A DNA stretch of 6,546 nucleotides from Acidobacteriaceae bacterium (lineage in GTDB: Bacteria > Acidobacteriota > Terriglobia > Terriglobales > Acidobacteriaceae), in assembly GCA_003152795.1 (NCBI GenBank), contig PMBA01000068.1, positions 3,471-10,016 on the forward strand, read 5' to 3'. A model generated the notes under the pieces. The model made no database searches and was not told the DNA's origin. It saw only the letters and a list, made by a program, of their open reading frames with translations. Below, in pieces: positions 1 through 5,301 of this stretch (within the stretch, counting starts at the first letter, position 1; every line of letters begins with the position of its first letter). The position numbers were made by a program, and so were the translations under genes.

Positions 1-894
1 CGCGGCGACGTGGTCGCCGACGAACGCACCAACTCGCTCATCGTCTCCGACATTCCCGCGGTTCTGCCCCAGATTGACCGCATCATTCAGCAGATGGACC
101 GCAAAACGCAGGAAGTCGAAATCGAAGCCCGCGTCGTGGCCGCAACTCGCAGTTTCGCTCGCGACATCGGCGTGCAGCTCGGCTTTGGCTGGGGCAACGG
201 CCCCACCGCTGTCGGCGGCGTGCAAGGCGTTGGCACTAGCCCGACCACCGTCGGTACGGGACTTGTGCCCAACCCGATGTACATCATTAGTGGCACCCCA
301 ACCACCGGCACTCAGATTCCGTTGTTCTCAAACCTGGGCGCAACCGGTCCGACCAGCGGTCTTCAACTCGTGAACGCCACCAACAACATGCGGATCGACC
401 TGCTCCTCACCATGGCCGAGTCCCGCGGGTTGCTGAAGATTCTTTCCCGTCCGCGCGTGGTCACGCAGAACAATATTCAGGCCGTCGTCAAACAGGGCGT
501 GCGCGTCCCGATCGTTACTCAGGCCCAGTTGGGCGGCCCGCCAACCGTTACCTACGTCGATGCTTTCCTGCGACTGACGGTGACTCCGCAGATTACGTCC
601 GAAGGAACCATCTTCCTCAACGTGGATGTGGAAAATACTTTGCCTGACTTTGGCCACGAAATCCAGGGCAACCCAACTCTGATCACGCAGCAGGCGACCA
701 CGCAAGTACTGGTGACCGACGGCGGCACGGTCGTGATTGGCGGCGTCATTCAGACGCAGAACTCTCTGAGCGTGTCGCAGGTGCCTTTGCTCGGCGATAT
801 CCCGTACCTGGGCAACCTGTTCAAACATCGTTCCGTGCAGACTTCCAACCAGGAGCTGATTTTCTTCATCACTCCGCGCATCATTCAAACCTAA
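1..894 (+). CDS. pilQ: Type IV pilus secretin PilQ, C-terminal part (5' end outside window)
   Basis: The frame is open from base 1, so the gene is cut by the left edge; 297 residues are visible and end at TAA 892-894. Secretins form the outer-membrane ring through which a type IV pilus passes. Residues 1-50 hold the end of a periplasmic N domain (NSLIVSD) and the hallmark VEIEARVV. Residues 130-297 are the beta-barrel secretin domain: RIDLLLTMAESRGLLKILSRPRV begins it, and residues 241-274 fit the secretin family signature (GGTVVIGGV, eleven residues, then VPLLGDIPYLGNLF). The end, ELIFFITPRII, is the usual secretin C-terminus. Residues about 62-128 are a Gly/Thr/Pro-rich stretch longer than usual. 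A GspD or other secretin is possible. PilQ is preferred from the TQVLV-DGGTVVIGG wording and from what I recall of acidobacterial gene order; the pilMNOP genes that would settle it are outside the window. Confidence 0.88.
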   Translation, partial: RGDVVADERTNSLIVSDIPAVLPQIDRIIQQMDRKTQEVEIEARVVAATRSFARDIGVQLGFGWGNGPTAVGGVQGVGTSPTTVGTGLVPNPMYIISGTPTTGTQIPLFSNLGATGPTSGLQLVNATNNMRIDLLLTMAESRGLLKILSRPRVVTQNNIQAVVKQGVRVPIVTQAQLGGPPTVTYVDAFLRLTVTPQITSEGTIFLNVDVENTLPDFGHEIQGNPTLITQQATTQVLVTDGGTVVIGGVIQTQNSLSVSQVPLLGDIPYLGNLFKHRSVQTSNQELIFFITPRIIQT

Positions 895-915
895 GCGCGA
901 AGTTAGAACAGCCAG

Positions 916-966
916 AGCCGCCGGATTTCTCGGAGAACCTGCCGAGGGACCGGCGGCTTCGCTTTT
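916..966 (+). terminator. Nested hairpin terminator after pilQ
   Basis: A perfect 9-base inverted repeat, AGCCGCCGG (916-924) with CCGGCGGCT (950-958), encloses a second 5-base stem, CTCGG (929-933) with CCGAG (942-946). Four Ts follow within a few bases (963-966). It starts 21 bases after the pilQ stop. This is the form of an intrinsic terminator, although the T run is short and separated from the stem by TCGC. It probably ends the pilus transcript before the peptidase gene. Confidence 0.6.
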
Positions 967-970
967 GAGG

Positions 971-998
971 CGAGCTGCGTGCTGCGACCTGCGAGCTT
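971..998 (+). repeat. Degenerate 7-base tandem repeat, four units
   Basis: Four consecutive heptamers can be read: CGAGCTG (971-977), CGTGCTG (978-984), CGACCTG (985-991) and CGAGCTT (992-998). Units two to four each differ from CGAGCTG at one position. The array lies in the non-coding spacer between pilQ and the peptidase gene. It looks like a decayed simple-sequence repeat; nothing in the sequence gives it a function. Confidence 0.55.
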
Positions 999-1035
999 GA
1001 AGCCATGAACTCGGAGCTCGCTGCTTCCGCCCTGC

Positions 1036-1041
1036 TATATT
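1036..1041 (+). promoter_or_regulatory. Possible -10 element for a leaderless peptidase transcript
   Basis: TATATT at 1036-1041 stands out in a GC-rich spacer and differs from TATAAT at one base. Transcription would begin at about 1048, exactly the A of the peptidase ATG. No purine-rich ribosome binding site precedes that ATG (the bases are TTCTCCC), which fits a leaderless message. I see no convincing -35 box at 16-18 bases, so this is tentative. Confidence 0.35.
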
Positions 1042-1047
1042 TCTCCC

Positions 1048-2136
1048 ATGGATCACGTTGGCCGCCTGCGTCGTCTTTGGTCCGATGTCGAACGCGAGGA
1101 TCTGGACGCACTGCTGGTGACCCATCTTCCGAATGTCCACTATCTCTGCGGCTTTACTGGCAGCGCGGCGGCTTTGCTGCTCACCAATCGCGGTTCCATC
1201 CTGTTTACCGACGGCCGCTACCGCACCCAGGCAAGAGAGGAAGTCAATGGCGCGCGGGTAGTGATCGCCCGCAAGTCCCCACTGGTGGCGGCTGCGGAGT
1301 GGCTGGCCGGGCTGCGAAGAAGTTCGGCCCCACTATCCGTTGGCATCGAACCGGAGTCGATGAGCGTTGGCATGCGCGAGCGCTTAGCCTCCAGGCTGCG
1401 GGGGAGGGCTCGCCTCCGTTCGGCGCCGCCTTTGGTCGAGAGCGCCCGCATGATGAAGGACGCTGACGAGATTCTGCGCCTGCGCCAGGTGGTGGAACTC
1501 GGCGCCAGTCTGTTCCGGGTCGCGCGCCAGAAAATTCAGCCGGGTGTAACTGAACTCGAAGTCGCCGCCGCCATGGAATACGAAGCCCGTTGCGCCGGGG
1601 CGGAAGGCATGTCTTTCCCGACCATACTCGCCTCCGGAACTCGCTCGGCGATTGTGCATGGGCGCGCCTCTGGTGCGCGGATTCCGCGAAGCGGATTCGT
1701 GGTCTGCGATTTTGGTGTTATACTCGCCGGTTATTGCTCGGACCGCACGCGAACCGTGCACGTCGGGCGTCCGTCCAGAGAAGCTCGGCAGCTGTATGCC
1801 GCGGTGCTGGAAGCGCAGCAGGCCGCCATCTCGGCGGTTCGACCGGGGGTGCGTGCGGCCGAAGTCGATGGCGCGGCGCGCGGTGTGCTTCGCAAGCGGA
1901 AACTGGACCGGTACTTCACCCATTCGACTGGGCATGGTTTAGGATTGGAGATACACGAGGCGCCCCGTTTGGCAGCGGGGCAAACGCTGAAACTGGAACC
2001 GGGAATGGTCATGACGATCGAGCCCGGCGCTTATGATCCGGGAAAGTGGGGCGTGCGGATTGAAGATGTAGTGCTGGTCACATCTTCGGGCTGCGAGGTG
2101 CTGACGCCCACGGATAAGGAACTGGTTATTATTTAA
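1048..2136 (+). CDS. Xaa-Pro aminopeptidase / prolidase-like M24 metallopeptidase
   Basis: This 362-residue protein is a complete M24B peptidase of the aminopeptidase P/prolidase group, a probably cytoplasmic dimetal enzyme that cuts Xaa-Pro bonds in peptides. Residues about 1-130 form the creatinase-like N domain (ALLVTHLPNVHYLCGFTGS). Residues about 140-355 form the pita-bread catalytic domain. All expected metal ligands are visible: D221 (CDFG), D232 (SDRTRT), H296 (HSTGHGLG), E325 (TIEPGAY) and E339 (GVRIED). H204 (IVHG) and H303 (EIHEAP) match the conserved active-site histidines. There is no signal peptide. ATG 1048 is the start that keeps the full N domain; it has no Shine-Dalgarno sequence. 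The gene precedes accB, as its relative yqhT does (with efp between) in Bacillus. Sequence alone does not separate aminopeptidase P from prolidase (PepQ), so I give no symbol. Confidence 0.93.
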   Translation: MDHVGRLRRLWSDVEREDLDALLVTHLPNVHYLCGFTGSAAALLLTNRGSILFTDGRYRTQAREEVNGARVVIARKSPLVAAAEWLAGLRRSSAPLSVGIEPESMSVGMRERLASRLRGRARLRSAPPLVESARMMKDADEILRLRQVVELGASLFRVARQKIQPGVTELEVAAAMEYEARCAGAEGMSFPTILASGTRSAIVHGRASGARIPRSGFVVCDFGVILAGYCSDRTRTVHVGRPSREARQLYAAVLEAQQAAISAVRPGVRAAEVDGAARGVLRKRKLDRYFTHSTGHGLGLEIHEAPRLAAGQTLKLEPGMVMTIEPGAYDPGKWGVRIEDVVLVTSSGCEVLTPTDKELVII

Positions 2137-2138
2137 GA

Positions 2139-2160
2139 GAGACGCGGCTCGCCGCATTTC
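2139..2160 (+). repeat. Degenerate copy of a 22-base palindrome, just after the peptidase stop
   Basis: The left arm GAGACGCGG (2139-2147) is identical to that of the perfect palindrome at 4597-4618. The loop is CTCG and the right arm is CCGCATTTC (2152-2160). The hairpin still pairs at eight of nine positions, counting one G-U pair, with one C/A mismatch at 2143/2156. It starts two bases after the TAA. A second small hairpin, CAGGG with CCCTG around CAAGT (2177-2191), lies further along the same spacer. The copy may act as a transcript-end hairpin, but no T run follows directly. Confidence 0.5.
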
Positions 2161-2238
2161 CTGCCGCAAAGTGAGACAGGGCAAGTCCCTGACAGCCGGT
2201 AAAAATATAACGAAACCAAAGCGGAACCCGCCGTATCC

Positions 2239-2736
2239 ATGAATCAAAAAGAGCTGAAGGAACTCATCGAGTTCTTAATCGAAAAAGATATTGCCGAGTT
2301 TGAACTGGAGCGCGGCGATGTCAAGATCAAGATCAAGCGTGCCGCCGAACCGGCGCCCCTGGCCTTGCCCGACTCGCGCTACTTCGCCGTTCACCCCACG
2401 CCGACGCCGGTTTCCCCTCCGCCCCCCGCGTCCGGCCGGGTTGACCTGGCAGCCAACGCCGCCGTTCCCGAAGTCCGCGAGCCTGAGGAAGTCCTGTACA
2501 TTGTGCGCTCACCGATCGTGGGCACCTTTTACGAATCGCCTTCACCCGGGTCTCCGCCCTTCGTTAAAGTCGGCGATCCCCTCGAAGTGGGACAGGTTTT
2601 GTGCATTGTGGAAGCGATGAAGCTGATGAACGAAATCGAATGCGATGTGGCCGGGGAGCTGGTTAAGAAGCTCATCGCCAACGGCCAGCCCATCGAGTAC
2701 GGCCAGGAGTTGTTCGCGGTCCGGCCGTCAAAGTGA
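2239..2736 (+). CDS. accB: Biotin carboxyl carrier protein of acetyl-CoA carboxylase
   Basis: AccB carries the biotin that AccC carboxylates and that the carboxyltransferase AccA/AccD then uses to make malonyl-CoA for fatty acid synthesis. The 165-residue length suits the family. Residues 1-34 form the N-terminal segment ([27 protein letters not shown]). Residues about 36-85 are a Pro/Ala-rich linker. Residues about 87-162 are the biotinyl domain. The biotin-accepting lysine is K128 within [10 protein letters not shown]. The thumb loop typical of bacterial acetyl-CoA carboxylase carriers is seen at [18 protein letters not shown] (91-108). ATG 2239 gives the standard N-terminus. Only a weak purine stretch (GCGGAA, about 12 bases upstream) could serve as ribosome binding site. 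The accC gene follows after 55 bases and is probably co-transcribed. Confidence 0.96.
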   Translation: MNQKELKELIEFLIEKDIAEFELERGDVKIKIKRAAEPAPLALPDSRYFAVHPTPTPVSPPPPASGRVDLAANAAVPEVREPEEVLYIVRSPIVGTFYESPSPGSPPFVKVGDPLEVGQVLCIVEAMKLMNEIECDVAGELVKKLIANGQPIEYGQELFAVRPSK

Positions 2737-2791
2737 TGGATGCTGTTCCAGTAAGCGTCGCAACTCCCAGGCAGGTCATTCCAGGCAGATC

Positions 2792-4150
2792 ATGTTCAAG
2801 AAAATTCTGGTAGCGAATCGCGGAGAGATTGCGCTGCGCGTCATTTGCGCATGCAAGGAACTCGGCATCCGCTCGGTCGCGATCTATAGCGAGGCGGACC
2901 GGAATTCGCTCCATGTGCGCTTTGCCGACGAAGCGATCTGCATTGGGCCGCCGCAACTGGCGCTCAGTTATCTCAACATTCCAGCCGTAATCAGCGCCGC
3001 CGAAATCGCGAACGTCGACGCCATCCATCCCGGCTACGGACTGCTTTCGGAGAACGCCAATTTCGCGGAGGTCTGCGAAGCCTGTCACATCAAGTTCATC
3101 GGGCCTACTCCCGATGTCATCCGGCTGATGGGCGAGAAAGAAAAAGCTCGCGCGGCGATGAAGCAGCATGGAGTGCCCATCCTTCCGGGCTCGGATGGCG
3201 TCGTCGCCTCCGCGGAAGAAGGGTGCGAATGGGCTCGGCAGGTCGGTTTCCCGGTCATCCTCAAGGCCACGGCCGGCGGCGGCGGCCGCGGCATGCGCAT
3301 TGTGCGCGAGGAAGATGAGTTGCCCGCCCTTTATCGTCAAGCGCAGTCCGAGGCCTCGGCCGCCTTTGGCAACGGCGATCTTTATCTGGAGAAATATGTC
3401 GAGCGCCCGCGCCACATCGAATTCCAGGTGCTGGGCGACGAGCACGGCAACGTCGTCAGTCTGGGAGAACGCGAGTGCTCGATTCAGCGCCGCCACCAGA
3501 AGCTGATCGAAGAGTCGCCGTCCGTAAAGATGACGCCCGAGCTGCGCAAGGAGATCGGAGAAGTCCTCAGCAAAACCCTCAGCCATGTCGGCTACCACAA
3601 TGCCGGGACGATCGAATTCCTCATGGACCAGGAGCGGCGCCTTTATTTCATTGAGATGAACACGCGCATCCAGGTCGAGCATCCGGTCACCGAAATGGTT
3701 ACGGACGTGGACCTGGTCAAAAGTCAGATCATGATCGCCGCTGGCGAAAAACTGGCCGACGTGTTGCAAGGCCCCATCGTGCATCGCGGACACGCCATCG
3801 AGTGCCGCATCAACGCCGAGCATCCGGAAAAATTCACCCCATCGGCGGGCAAGATCACGACGTTCAATCCGCCTGGAGGAACGGGCGTGCGCATCGACAC
3901 CGCCGCTTACGCCGAAGGCACAATTCCTCCATACTACGACTCGCTGATTGCCAAGCTCGTGGTGCGAGGTAAAGACCGCAGCGAAGCCCTCTCGCGCATG
4001 AGCCGCGCCCTGGGAATGTTTATCGTGGAAGGGATCCACACGACGATTCCGTTGCACCGGCGCATCCTCGCCGACCCGGAATTCCGCGCCGGCAATTTCG
4101 ATACCGGGTTTATCGAGAGATTCCTGGCGAAAAAGGAAACTGCGATTTGA
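2792..4150 (+). CDS. accC: Biotin carboxylase subunit of acetyl-CoA carboxylase
   Basis: AccC uses ATP and bicarbonate to carboxylate the biotin on AccB. The product is 452 residues, close to the roughly 449 of E. coli AccC. Residues 1-110 are the biotin carboxylase N domain ([18 protein letters not shown]). Next comes the ATP-grasp domain with K116, K158, the glycine-rich loop AGGGGRGMR (161-169), H208, K237, E275 and E288. The signature [14 protein letters not shown] (288-301) includes the active-site R292. The C-terminal domain has R339 (IECRINAE) and [11 protein letters not shown] chose ATG 2792 because it gives the canonical N-terminus after a weak CAGG site (2782-2785). The frame is open upstream to 2645, but that would overlap accB and add a Ser/Arg-rich stretch unlike the family. 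No carboxyltransferase genes are in this window. Confidence 0.97.
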   Translation: MFKKILVANRGEIALRVICACKELGIRSVAIYSEADRNSLHVRFADEAICIGPPQLALSYLNIPAVISAAEIANVDAIHPGYGLLSENANFAEVCEACHIKFIGPTPDVIRLMGEKEKARAAMKQHGVPILPGSDGVVASAEEGCEWARQVGFPVILKATAGGGGRGMRIVREEDELPALYRQAQSEASAAFGNGDLYLEKYVERPRHIEFQVLGDEHGNVVSLGERECSIQRRHQKLIEESPSVKMTPELRKEIGEVLSKTLSHVGYHNAGTIEFLMDQERRLYFIEMNTRIQVEHPVTEMVTDVDLVKSQIMIAAGEKLADVLQGPIVHRGHAIECRINAEHPEKFTPSAGKITTFNPPGGTGVRIDTAAYAEGTIPPYYDSLIAKLVVRGKDRSEALSRMSRALGMFIVEGIHTTIPLHRRILADPEFRAGNFDTGFIERFLAKKETAI

Positions 4151-4153
4151 GGA

Positions 4154-4171
4154 GCGCGGCTTTGGCCGCGC
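4154..4171 (+). repeat. GC palindrome/hairpin directly after accC
   Basis: GCGCGGC (4154-4160) and GCCGCGC (4165-4171) form a perfect 7-base stem with loop TTTG, starting three bases after the accC stop. No T run follows, so it is not a standard intrinsic terminator; it may protect the 3' end of the accBC message. It shares the core CGCGGC...CCGCG with the palindromes at 2139 and 4597 and may be a diverged relative of them. Confidence 0.5.
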
Positions 4172-4191
4172 CGTAAGCGAGCAGCACAACT

Positions 4192-4353
4192 ATGACAGAA
4201 AAAATCGTGCGTAGCGGGTTCAGGGGCAATTGGCCTATGCACGTTACGCTTGTTACATGGGCAATTGTAGCAATCTCTTTGGAACAGGTTTCCCGGCTGG
4301 GGTGTGCCTGTCGGAATCGGGGGGTTGGTTGTTGGCCTTGCTATCTATGCTAG
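4192..4353 (+). pseudogene. Possible N-terminal part of a frameshifted membrane-protein gene
   Basis: ATG 4192 opens a 53-residue frame that begins MTEKIVRSGFRGNWPMHV and runs into a hydrophobic segment (HVTLVTWAIVAISL), then turns into Cys/Arg-rich sequence and stops at TAG 4351. The hydrophobic character continues in the next frame, read as WNRFPGWGVPVGIGGL from base 4280. Removing one base near 4277-4279 (a run of Ts) would join the two into one protein of about 129 residues with about four membrane segments. It could be a real mutation, a sequencing or assembly error, or chance. No clear ribosome binding site precedes 4192. Confidence 0.35.
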
Positions 4354-4582
4354 TAGGGGACTTTGGCGTAGAGTTTGGTTTTGGATAACAATTGCAATTT
4401 GGGCCATGCTCCAAGTTCCCCTGATGATTCAAGCGCAGCCCTCGATTGTTCGGCTTAAATTGCTGTTCACGTTTCCATTCGCGATTGTTGACTTTCTCGC
4501 ACTTGCGGTGATTCTCCAAGCCCTATGTTTGATATTCAGGGTGGATAAGATCAACTTTGACGCTTTCAAATCGAGACGGTGA
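4304..4582 (+). CDS. Small hypothetical membrane protein (start uncertain, possibly 5'-truncated)
   Basis: I do not recognise this family. Read alone from GTG 4304, the frame gives 92 residues with about three membrane-spanning segments: near 3-16 (VGIGGLVVGLAIYA), 24-42 (VWFWITIAIWAMLQVPLMI) and 53-78 (LLFTFPFAIVDFLALAVILQALCLIF). It ends in a short polar tail. Between the first two segments lies SRGLWRR, a positive stretch that could set topology. An in-frame TAG at 4268 blocks extension upstream, and only a weak site precedes the GTG, so the true start may be ATG 4192 in another frame with a one-base shift between. Base use differs from the neighbours: about half of third positions are G or C by hand count, against about 70% in the first 40 accC codons, and AGA, AGG and ATA each occur twice. 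It may be foreign or decaying. Confidence 0.45.
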   Translation: MPVGIGGLVVGLAIYASRGLWRRVWFWITIAIWAMLQVPLMIQAQPSIVRLKLLFTFPFAIVDFLALAVILQALCLIFRVDKINFDAFKSRR

Positions 4583-4596
4583 AATGTTGGCAACCG

Positions 4597-4618
4597 GAGA
4601 CGCGGCAAACCGCGTCTC
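4597..4618 (+). repeat. Perfect 22-base palindrome upstream of thiE
   Basis: GAGACGCGG (4597-4605) and CCGCGTCTC (4610-4618) pair perfectly around the loop CAAA. It lies 14 bases after the hypothetical gene's stop and 13 bases before the thiE start. The same left arm recurs after the peptidase gene at 2139. The form recalls REP-like dispersed palindromes. It could also act as a terminator-like hairpin, but only a weak T-containing stretch (TACATTT) follows. Confidence 0.65.
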
Positions 4619-4631
4619 TACATTTGAAACC

Positions 4632-5246
4632 ATGTTGCTCCTACCTCGCCTATACCCCATCCTCGACGCCGGTTGCTTCCCGGACGCCAATGCGATGTTC
4701 GCCGCCGCCGAGGAACTCGCCGCTGCCGGCTGCACCGTGCTGCAGTACCGCAACAAGTCCGGCAACGCACAGCAAATGCTCGACCATGCGCGTGAACTCA
4801 AGGCGCGCCTCGGAGCGAACGTCAAGCTAATCATGAACGACCGCGCCGACCTCTGCCTGGCCGCGCAATATGACGGCCTCCATGTCGGTCAGGACGATCT
4901 CTCTCCCGAGTCTGCGCGGCTCCTCATTGGCCCCGCTCGTTGCCTTGGAGTATCAACGCACAATCCCGAGCAGCTTACCGAAGCCGACAAGACAACCGCC
5001 GACTACCTCGCCATCGGCCCCATCTTCGCGACCAGCAGCAAGGCCAATCCCGATCCCGTCGTCGGACTCGCAGGCCTTCGCCGGGCAAGGGACCTGACGC
5101 GCAAGCCGCTGGTGGCGATAGGCGGCATCACCCGCGCCAACGTCCGTTCCGTCATCGAAGCCGGCGCCGACTCCGTCGCGGTGATATCCGACTTGTTACG
5201 GGATCCCCGCAAATCAGCAGAGGAATTTTTGAGAGTTCTGGGGTAA
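4632..5246 (+). CDS. thiE: Thiamine-phosphate synthase
   Basis: ThiE joins the pyrimidine (HMP-PP) and thiazole phosphate halves into thiamine phosphate in the cytoplasm. From ATG 4632 the protein has 204 residues, near the roughly 211 of E. coli ThiE, and shows the TIM-barrel motifs in order: VLQYRNK (Q38, R40, K42), MNDRADL (N69, D70, diphosphate and Mg binding), DGLHVGQDDL (D88), GVSTH (106-110), IGPIFATSSK (128-137) and VAIGGI (161-166), then AGADSVAVIS. The frame is open back to TTG 4557, but that start would overlap the preceding gene and translate the 22-base palindrome, so I reject it. No Shine-Dalgarno sequence precedes the ATG; TACATT (4619-4624) could be a weak -10 for a leaderless message. 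No TPP riboswitch elements are visible upstream. The thiazole tautomerase TenI is related, but the motif set favours ThiE. Confidence 0.9.
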   Translation: MLLLPRLYPILDAGCFPDANAMFAAAEELAAAGCTVLQYRNKSGNAQQMLDHARELKARLGANVKLIMNDRADLCLAAQYDGLHVGQDDLSPESARLLIGPARCLGVSTHNPEQLTEADKTTADYLAIGPIFATSSKANPDPVVGLAGLRRARDLTRKPLVAIGGITRANVRSVIEAGADSVAVISDLLRDPRKSAEEFLRVLG

Positions 5247-5292
5247 AGTTGAATGCTCTTGCAACGACGATGCCCGCACTACATAGTCCCCT

Positions 5293-5298
5293 AGGAGG
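5293..5298 (+). promoter_or_regulatory. Strong Shine-Dalgarno sequence that sets the permease start
   Basis: AGGAGG at 5293-5298 precedes GTG 5302 with only three bases between, shorter than the usual five to nine. An in-frame TAG at 5284-5286 rules out any start further upstream, and the next in-frame ATG lies inside the first membrane segment. GTG 5302 is therefore the only reasonable start. No other gene start in the window has such a clear site. Confidence 0.75.
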
Positions 5299-5301
5299 TT
5301 C

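Noticed and set aside
328..1140. 270-codon open frame on the - strand across the end of pilQ and the spacer
   Set aside because: It lies opposite the secretin domain and reads through the terminator hairpin and heptamer repeat. The protein resembles no family I know.
1384..1935. 183-codon open frame on the - strand opposite the peptidase gene
   Set aside because: It is a shadow of the M24 catalytic domain and has no domain-like features.
2189..2211. Possible accB promoter (CTGACA 2189-2194 and TATAAC 2206-2211)
   Set aside because: The two boxes are only 11 bases apart, too short for a sigma-70 type promoter, and no better -35 lies at 16-18 bases.
2321..2338. Tandem AAGATC-like hexamers in accB
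   Set aside because: They encode the alternating KIKIK strand of AccB's N-terminal segment and need no separate explanation.
2672..4189. 505-codon open frame on the - strand opposite accC
   Set aside because: It is antisense to a clear accC gene across its length. Long open antisense frames are expected from GC-rich codon bias, and the translation is Arg/Asp/Ala/His-rich with no recognisable domain.
4557..4631. Upstream TTG start for thiE at 4557
   Set aside because: It would overlap the preceding gene, translate the palindrome at 4597-4618 and add 25 residues not typical of ThiE.
5247..5301. Search for a terminator or RNA element between thiE and the permease gene
   Set aside because: I see no stable inverted repeat with a T run. 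The only signal is the Shine-Dalgarno site.
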